From Bacteroidales bacterium (GTDB lineage Bacteria > Bacteroidota > Bacteroidia > Bacteroidales > FEN-979), in NCBI GenBank assembly GCA_023231065.1, contig JALNWE010000078.1, positions 1-12,262 on the forward strand: 12,262 nucleotides of DNA. The letters are read 5' to 3'. Both the position numbers and the translations under genes were made by a program. The notes below the pieces were generated by a model. That model had not been told where the DNA came from. It was given only the letters and a program-made list of their open reading frames with translations, and did not search any database. Shown in pieces: positions 8,022 to 12,262 of the stretch (its first letter is position 1; every line of letters begins with the position of its first letter).

Positions 8022-8642
8022 TCATAATTTTCCTTTGGTTGATGGTAATACCATGCCATCCGTATCTTGTTTAAGCGCCATTCCTACCGCCCGTGCCACC
8101 GCCTTAAATATCGCTTCTATTTTATGGTGTTCGTTATCGCCTTCGGCCTGTATGTTCAGATTAACACGGGCTGCATCACTGAATGATTTAAAGAAATGAT
8201 GGAACATTTCTGTAGGCATGTCTCCGATCTTCTCCCGTTTAAAGACCGCTTTCCATACCAGCCACGGTCGTCCTCCAAAATCAATGGCAACCTGCGCGAG
8301 GCAATCATCCATCGGGAGACAAAAACCATAACGGTTCAATCCGCGTTTGTTACCAATTGCTTGTAAGAAGGCTTCGCCTAAAGCGATTCCGGTATCTTCA
8401 ATGGTGTGATGTTCATCAATCTTTAAATCACCCTTTACCTGGATATCCATATCCACACCCGAATGCAATGCCAGTTGCTCCAGCATGTGGTTGAAGAATC
8501 CCAAACCGGTATCAATATGATTCTTGCCCGTACCGTCAAGGTCCAACCGTATCCGGATATCTGTTTCACGGGTAATGCGACTGACTTCGGCTTTACGGAT
8601 TTTACCCCCAAGGAGCTTGCATACTTTTCTCAACATGTTCAT
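8022..8642 (-). CDS. hisB: HisB: monofunctional imidazoleglycerol-phosphate dehydratase
   Basis: 206 residues. It dehydrates imidazole glycerol phosphate to imidazole acetol phosphate. The two metal-binding repeats of the IGPD fold are present: FNHMLEQLALH (50-60) with DEHHTIEDTGI (76-86), and FHHFFKSFSDAARVNL with EHHKIEAIFKA (171-181). The HAD-type histidinol-phosphatase domain of bifunctional HisB is absent, and only 9 nt separate hisB from hisC, so no remnant could be hidden there. The first 15 residues (MNMLRKVCKLLGGKI) precede the usual IGPD start RKAEVSR-ETDI and resemble the linker region of fused HisB proteins; this is an inference. The start is ATG at 8642 or the in-frame ATG at 8636. 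Confidence 0.96.
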   Translation of the reverse strand: MNMLRKVCKLLGGKIRKAEVSRITRETDIRIRLDLDGTGKNHIDTGLGFFNHMLEQLALHSGVDMDIQVKGDLKIDEHHTIEDTGIALGEAFLQAIGNKRGLNRYGFCLPMDDCLAQVAIDFGGRPWLVWKAVFKREKIGDMPTEMFHHFFKSFSDAARVNLNIQAEGDNEHHKIEAIFKAVARAVGMALKQDTDGMVLPSTKGKL

Positions 8643-8651
8643 ATTCTCGGG

Positions 8652-9698
8652 TTATTCATCAATATTATCTATCGGCCTCAACGCCGAAATCAGTTTTCTA
8701 TTCTCATCCGGGGTACCCACCGTGATCCGTAAACAATTCTCACAAAGTATCGCATTGGACCGGTTGCGTACAACGATTTTCTGACCGGTCAGGAAACGAA
8801 AAATTTCATTCGCCTTATTCATCTTAACCAGCAGAAAATTTGTGTCCGAATGATAAACCACCCGGGTTAGTTTTAACTTCCTCAATTCACATTCAAGATA
8901 TCCGCGCTCATTGAGCAACAATTGCACCTGATCATGCATTTTTCCGGGATTATTCAATCTTTTAATGGCCACATTTGCATTAAGTAAGCTGATGTTGTAT
9001 GGTGGTTTGATATTATCCAGGATACGGATCAACTTAGGATCCCCGATTCCAATGCCCAAACGTACACCAGCCATACCCCATGCTTTCGACAGGGTTTGAA
9101 TTATAAAGAGGTTGGGATAGTCTGCTAACAGGTTAATGGTGCTCGCGCCGGGACAGAAATCAATGTATGCCTCATCCACAACAACAATCCCACCAAAGCC
9201 TTCAATGAGCCTGATCACAGCAGAACGATCCATCAGGTTGCCCGACGGATTATTAGGTGAACAGATGAACAAGAGCCTGGAGTTTTCATCGGAGGTGGCC
9301 AGTGTCGCTTCAACATCCGGCTGAAACGAAGGTGTAAGCTGCGCTTCCCGTACTTCCACTTCATTTACTGCAGCGCTTACGGCATACATACCATAAGTTG
9401 GCGGTAAGATGATCATATTGTCCTTCCCGGGATTACAAAAAACACGTATCAGAAGGTCGATCACCTCATCCGATCCATTCCCTGTAAAAATCTGTTCCGG
9501 TTTGGTCCCTTTCAAATCCGCAATAACCCTTCTCAGGGAACGCTGATGCGGATCGGGATAACGGTTCATGCCATTTGGAAAAGGGTTTTCGTTGGCGTCC
9601 AGGAAAACATCAGCTTCACCACTATATTCATCCCGCGCCGAAGCATACGGTTTCAGCGCATTGATATTTTTTCTTATCTGGTCTTCTAAAACAAACAT
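8652..9698 (-). CDS. hisC: HisC: histidinol-phosphate aminotransferase
   Basis: 348 residues from ATG at 9698. A TTG three codons upstream (9707) keeps the frame open but is less likely. It is a PLP-dependent fold type I aminotransferase that converts imidazole acetol phosphate to histidinol phosphate using glutamate. The PLP lysine is Lys205 in TLSKAWGMAGVRLG. Also visible are LDANENPFPNGMNRYPDP (33-50), substrate- and cofactor-binding GNGSDE (73-78), SPNNPSG (147-153), and DEAYIDF (175-181), where Asp and Tyr contact the cofactor. It ends with an Arg-containing CLRITVGTPDEN. It sits between hisD (13 nt gap to the ATG) and hisB (9 nt). Confidence 0.96.
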   Translation of the reverse strand: MFVLEDQIRKNINALKPYASARDEYSGEADVFLDANENPFPNGMNRYPDPHQRSLRRVIADLKGTKPEQIFTGNGSDEVIDLLIRVFCNPGKDNMIILPPTYGMYAVSAAVNEVEVREAQLTPSFQPDVEATLATSDENSRLLFICSPNNPSGNLMDRSAVIRLIEGFGGIVVVDEAYIDFCPGASTINLLADYPNLFIIQTLSKAWGMAGVRLGIGIGDPKLIRILDNIKPPYNISLLNANVAIKRLNNPGKMHDQVQLLLNERGYLECELRKLKLTRVVYHSDTNFLLVKMNKANEIFRFLTGQKIVVRNRSNAILCENCLRITVGTPDENRKLISALRPIDNIDE

Positions 9699-9711
9699 AT
9701 TGTGCAATTTC

Positions 9712-10992
9712 TCATTGATTATTAATCCTTATCTCAACTGCATTTTTATGCGCTTCCAATTTTTCTTCGGCAGCCATAATAGTGATTACCGGGGCAAGTT
9801 TTTCTAATCCTTCGCGACTGATTTTCTGGTAAGATATCTTCTTTAAGAATGAATCGAGTGATACCCCGCCATATATACGGGCAAAACCCGCAGTAGGTAG
9901 GGTATGGTTGGTCCCTGAAGCATAATCACCGGCGCTTTCGGGTGTATAGTTCCCGATAAAAACAGATCCTGCGTTGATTATCCGTTTACTGAAATATGCT
10001 TCATCCGCAACAGACAGGATAAGATGTTCAGGAGCATAGCTATTGATACAGTGTACGGCTTCTTCTTTATTATTCACGAATACCAGCGATGAATTTTCCA
10101 ATGCAGAACGAATAATCTCTTTCCGTTGAAGCGTTTTAATCTGCAATTCTATCTCCCTTTCTACTTGCGCAATAATTGCTTTATCCCAGGTTACAAGCAT
10201 CACCTGACTGTCTTTGCCATGTTCGGCCTGCGAAAGCAGATCGGCAGCAATAAAGACCGGATTGGCTGTTTCGTCGGCCACAACCATCACTTCTGAGGGA
10301 CCGGCTGGTAAATCAATCGCAACACCATGCCTGGATGCCTCCATTTTGGCAGCCGTCACATACTGGTTCCCCGGACCGAAAATCTTATAAACGGCAGGAA
10401 TTGTTTCTGTGCCAAAAGTCATTGCTGCGATTGCCTGAATACCTCCAACCCTGAACACTTGTGTCACTCCGGCGATTTTTGCCGTATAAAGGATAACCGG
10501 ATTTATACTTCCATCGGGAGCCGGGGGTGTGCACAACACGACTTCACGACAGCCGGCAATCTGTGCAGGAATGGCGAGCATTAAAGCGGTAGAGAATAGG
10601 GGAGCTGTCCCACCGGGTATGTATAGACCCACTTTCTCTATCGGCGCCGGACTTTGCCAACACATCACCCCAGGCGCTATTTCAATTTTAGAGAAAGTTA
10701 CTTGCTGCGCTGTATGAAACTTGCGGATATTTCTGGCGGCTGTTCGGATAGCTATTCTTAATTTTTCACTTACCCTGTTTTCGGCCCTGTCAATTTCTTC
10801 ATTAGGCACCTTCAGTATGTCCACCACTGCATGGTCAAAATAACCAGTGTATTTTTTTACCACAGAATCCCCAGTTGTTTTCACTTCGGTAAAGATTCTG
10901 TTCACGAGGTCTTCCATCAATGCCAAATCAAATTTAGGCCTGATTAACATCTCATTCCAGGTCTGCATATCTGGATTATAAACCATTTTCAT
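9712..10992 (-). CDS. hisD: HisD: histidinol dehydrogenase
   Basis: 426 residues, typical length. It performs the last two steps, NAD-dependent oxidation of histidinol through histidinal to histidine. Zinc ligands of the family appear as Gln255 and His258 (SQAEHG), Asp356 (AGDYASG) and His415 (EAHKNAVE); the catalytic Glu322-His323 pair is in YAPEHL. The family signature around IDLPAGPSEVMVVAD (226-240) and the nucleotide-binding IPGGTAPL (125-132) are intact. The start is ATG at 10992; a second in-frame ATG lies two codons later. It begins 12 nt after the hisG stop. Confidence 0.97.
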   Translation of the reverse strand: MKMVYNPDMQTWNEMLIRPKFDLALMEDLVNRIFTEVKTTGDSVVKKYTGYFDHAVVDILKVPNEEIDRAENRVSEKLRIAIRTAARNIRKFHTAQQVTFSKIEIAPGVMCWQSPAPIEKVGLYIPGGTAPLFSTALMLAIPAQIAGCREVVLCTPPAPDGSINPVILYTAKIAGVTQVFRVGGIQAIAAMTFGTETIPAVYKIFGPGNQYVTAAKMEASRHGVAIDLPAGPSEVMVVADETANPVFIAADLLSQAEHGKDSQVMLVTWDKAIIAQVEREIELQIKTLQRKEIIRSALENSSLVFVNNKEEAVHCINSYAPEHLILSVADEAYFSKRIINAGSVFIGNYTPESAGDYASGTNHTLPTAGFARIYGGVSLDSFLKKISYQKISREGLEKLAPVITIMAAEEKLEAHKNAVEIRINNQ

Positions 10993-11004
10993 ACAGTTTG
11001 ATTT

Positions 11005-11862
11005 TTAAATGACCATTTTTTCTATCGGGAGCACCAGTATTCCCTGCGCACCGGCAGCTTTAAGCTGCCCGATAACATTCCAAAAATCTGTTTCACTGAT
11101 CACGGAGTGCATCGAACACCACCCTTCTTCAGCCAAAGGCATGATGGTTGGACTCTTCATTCCGGGAAGTATTTTAGATATTTCCGGAATAGCTGTATTT
11201 GGGGAATTAAGTAAAATATATTTGTTGTTTCGTGAAGCCATAACAGCCCGGATACGGAATAAAAGCTTGTTGAGAATTTCCCGGGTATTGGATGATAAGT
11301 TCTTCCCGGCCACCAGACAAGCCTGACTTTTCAGTACAACTTCCACTTCTTTCAAACCATTCGAAAAAAGTGTACTTCCACTGCTGACCAAGTCGCAGAT
11401 TGCATCAGCTAAGCCAATATTGGGAGCTATCTCGACCGATCCCGATATCTCATGTACTTCGGCCCGAATGTGATGACTTTCCAGATAATCATTTAAAGAA
11501 TTGGGATATGATGTAGCAAGGCGTTTCCCGATGAAATATTCTGGTCCCGGATACGCTGTGTTTTTTGGTATGGCAATGGAAAGTCTGCATCTGGAGAAAC
11601 CCAGGTATTCGATGATCTGAATATTTTTTCGTTTTTCAATAACGAGGTTTTCTCCGAGAATAGCAATATCAGCCACACCGTCTTCCACATACTGTGGAAT
11701 ATCGCTGTTACGCAGGTATAGTATTTCTGCAGGAAAATTCCGGACTGATGCCTTTAATCTTTCACCTCCGTTATCGATAGATATTCCACATTCTTTTAAA
11801 AGAAGATGGGATTCATTGGTCAATCTTCCTGATTTTTGGATTGCAATTTTTAGTTTACTCAT
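11005..11862 (-). CDS. hisG: HisG: ATP phosphoribosyltransferase, long form
   Basis: 285 residues; catalyses the committed step, ATP + PRPP to phosphoribosyl-ATP. It begins MSKLKIAIQKSGRL, as expected. The PRPP-binding segment is visible at about 154-164 (AICDLVSSGST). The length and the C-terminal domain (about 212-285, with GMKSPTIMPL) identify the long HisG form, which carries its own ACT-like histidine-feedback domain and does not need HisZ. Histidine inhibition is a family property, not shown here. It is the first structural gene, 97 nt downstream of the leader-peptide stop. The first ten bases of the gene contain GAGTAAAC, repeated in the upstream terminator loop. No good Shine-Dalgarno precedes the ATG. 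Confidence 0.97.
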   Translation of the reverse strand: MSKLKIAIQKSGRLTNESHLLLKECGISIDNGGERLKASVRNFPAEILYLRNSDIPQYVEDGVADIAILGENLVIEKRKNIQIIEYLGFSRCRLSIAIPKNTAYPGPEYFIGKRLATSYPNSLNDYLESHHIRAEVHEISGSVEIAPNIGLADAICDLVSSGSTLFSNGLKEVEVVLKSQACLVAGKNLSSNTREILNKLLFRIRAVMASRNNKYILLNSPNTAIPEISKILPGMKSPTIMPLAEEGWCSMHSVISETDFWNVIGQLKAAGAQGILVLPIEKMVI

Positions 11863-11922
11863 TGATCTGTGCAGTTAAATTGCGAGTAAACCAATCGAAA
11901 AAAAACCCCGTCTGGTTTACTC
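11853..11922 (-). promoter_or_regulatory. Mutually exclusive pairing element linking terminator loop and hisG start codon
   Basis: In the minus-strand RNA the 8-mer GAGUAAAC occurs at 11922-11915 (terminator loop plus its closing G) and again at 11860-11853, starting at the G of the hisG AUG. Its perfect complement GUUUACUC lies between them at 11891-11884. Pairing with the loop extends to 10 bp (GAGUAAACCA with UGGUUUACUC, 11893-11884). Pairing with the hisG start would give an 8-bp stem with a 23-nt loop covering the start codon. A role in hisG translation is inference. Confidence 0.4.
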
Positions 11923-11932
11923 AGACGGGGTT
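11898..11932 (-). terminator. his attenuator: intrinsic terminator before hisG
   Basis: On the minus strand AACCCCGUCUG (11932-11922) and CAGACGGGGUU (11914-11904) form a perfect 11-bp, GC-rich stem with a 7-nt loop AGUAAAC. An uninterrupted run of eight U (11905-11898), whose first two also pair in the stem, follows. It sits 28 nt after the leader-peptide stop and 35 nt before the hisG ATG, so it can stop transcription before the operon. The plus-strand reading lacks a U tract, so it acts in one direction. Confidence 0.95.
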
Positions 11933-11989
11933 AATAAAATTGTATACACAATCAAATCATCACCACGCCTGGTGTGCAGAATGATGATG
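11922..11989 (-). promoter_or_regulatory. Pause hairpin and antiterminator of the his attenuator
   Basis: Two competing folds are visible in the minus-strand RNA. Fold one: CACCA (11974-11970) pairs with UGGUG (11965-11961) across a GGCG loop, and AUCAU from the His codons (11985-11981) pairs with AUGAU (11960-11956), leaving a 6-nt bulge. Fold two: CAGGCGUGGU (11971-11962) pairs with ACCCCGUCUG (11931-11922), the terminator 5' arm, in 9 of 10 positions (one G-U, one U-C mismatch). A ribosome stalled on the His codons would block fold one and allow fold two, preventing the terminator. A ribosome reaching the stop codon would cover the antiterminator strand and let the terminator form. Confidence 0.75.
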
Positions 11990-12013
11990 ATGATGTAAGA
12001 TGCAAAAATTCAT
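11960..12013 (-). CDS. hisL: HisL: his operon leader peptide (17 aa, MNFCILHHHHHSAHQAW)
   Basis: A short frame from ATG at 12013 to TGA at 11960-11962 encodes MNFCILHHHHHSAHQAW. It has five consecutive His codons, all CAT, and a sixth His (CAC) three codons later: 6 of 17 residues. It lies directly after a -7 promoter element and just before a strong terminator in front of hisG. This is the arrangement of his leader peptides, whose translation senses charged tRNA-His: scarcity of His stalls the ribosome in the codon run. The peptide itself probably has no other function. No Shine-Dalgarno was seen, which is usual in this phylum. The evidence is composition, position and paired RNA folds. Confidence 0.92.
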   Translation of the reverse strand: MNFCILHHHHHSAHQAW

Positions 12014-12031
12014 GTTGTGAAAAATCTGCCG

Positions 12032-12039
12032 CAAATATA
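12032..12039 (-). promoter_or_regulatory. -7 element of the his operon promoter
   Basis: TATATTTG on the minus strand (12039-12032) is an exact match to the Bacteroidota -7 consensus TAnnTTTG, 18 nt before the leader-peptide ATG. The -33 position at 19-nt spacing reads CTTC, a poor match to TTTG, so the promoter is half-consensus and set in an AT-rich stretch. The implied 5' UTR is only about a dozen nt. Confidence 0.55.
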
Positions 12040-12087
12040 AAAATAATTTTAATATTCTGAAGATCCTAATGGCAAGTTGCGGGAAAT

Positions 12088-12262
12088 CTATTTTGTAATT
12101 ACAACTTTCCTGTTTATGATGTTCCCGTCATTTGCCGTTACCTGCAGGATGTAACTGCCCGCCCCCAGGGTTTCTGTGTTCAGCCGGACCGTTTTGCTGC
12201 CGCTCACCTTTTCGGAATGGACAACAACCCCCAGCGGGTTTAATAACTTCACGGAACCAATA
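12088..12262 (-). CDS. C-terminal end of a T9SS-exported protein (type A sorting domain)
   Basis: The last 57 codons and TAG stop (12088-12090) of a gene that enters from the right edge. The sequence runs from GSVKLLNPLG through SGSKTVRLNTETLGAGSYIL to NRKVVITK at the end. It matches the Por-secretion-tail pattern: a beta-sandwich with a short-turn Gly, the L..GxY(I/L)L strand, and a basic-hydrophobic final strand ending in Lys. Such tails direct Bacteroidota proteins through the type IX secretion system and are usually removed or attached at the cell surface. The function of the missing main part cannot be judged. The gene ends 49 nt before the his -7 element and no terminator is evident between them. 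Confidence 0.88.
   Translation of the reverse strand, partial: IGSVKLLNPLGVVVHSEKVSGSKTVRLNTETLGAGSYILQVTANDGNIINRKVVITK

Noticed and set aside
8000..8059. hisH start at ATG 8059, giving 20 extra residues
   Set aside because: The added residues do not resemble HisH, overlap hisB by 38 nt, and the TTG at 7999 yields a normal HisH N-terminus.
9699..9707. TTG at 9707 as hisC start
   Set aside because: The ATG three codons downstream is a better start and gives a normal length; the difference is only three residues.
11942..11956. ATTGTGTATACAAT hairpin between leader peptide and terminator
   Set aside because: It is only a 5-bp AU-rich stem without a U tract. It may act as a spacer but is too weak to call a separate regulatory element.
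11981..11995. ATGATGATGATGATG as a trinucleotide microsatellite
   Set aside because: On the minus strand it is the run of five His codons in a leader peptide placed correctly before a terminator and hisG, so function explains it better than repeat slippage.
1..12262. CRISPR arrays, tRNA/rRNA genes, insertion sequences, phage or defence genes
   Set aside because: No direct-repeat arrays, RNA gene signatures, transposase motifs or terminal inverted repeats were found on either strand. The window is a core biosynthetic operon with flanking surface-protein genes.

Overview
The window looks like chromosomal DNA from a member of the Bacteroidota. The signs are a C-terminal type IX secretion (T9SS) sorting domain, a large modular exported surface protein of the kind this phylum secretes, a periplasmic-TPR/membrane/LuxR-HTH regulator of a type typical of the phylum, promoters resembling the Bacteroidota consensus TTTG-N19-TAnnTTTG, and mostly weak Shine-Dalgarno sites. 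All genes lie on the minus strand, so transcription runs from high to low coordinates. Genus cannot be fixed from the sequence alone.

Layout in transcription order: (a) 12262-12088, the C-terminal end of a T9SS-exported protein; (b) 12039-11853, a regulatory leader with a -7 promoter element, a 17-codon leader peptide carrying five consecutive His codons plus a sixth, an antiterminator/terminator pair, and a further set of complementary 8-mers reaching the hisG start codon; (c) 11862-5275, a compact histidine operon hisG-hisD-hisC-hisB-hisH-hisA-hisF-hisIE; (d) 5144-3429, a TPR/transmembrane/LuxR-type regulator with its own promoter; (e) 3228-1, a signal-peptide-bearing multidomain protein of at least 1076 residues that runs off the left edge.

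The his genes encode every step from ATP + PRPP to histidine except histidinol-phosphate phosphatase. HisB is only the imidazoleglycerol-phosphate dehydratase, without the N-terminal HAD phosphatase found in bifunctional HisB proteins, so that step must be encoded elsewhere. HisG is the long form with its own regulatory C-terminus, HisI and HisE are fused, and HisH/HisF form the IGP synthase pair.

The most interesting element is the his leader. It has the parts of a classical translation-coupled transcription attenuator: a His-rich peptide, a pause-type hairpin that includes the His codons, a 10-nt segment at the peptide's end that can pair with the terminator's 5' arm, and a strong hairpin followed by eight U. 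An extra feature is that the terminator loop and the hisG start codon share one 8-mer, GAGTAAAC, whose exact complement lies between them. This suggests a possible second, translational level of control. That part is inference from base-pairing only.
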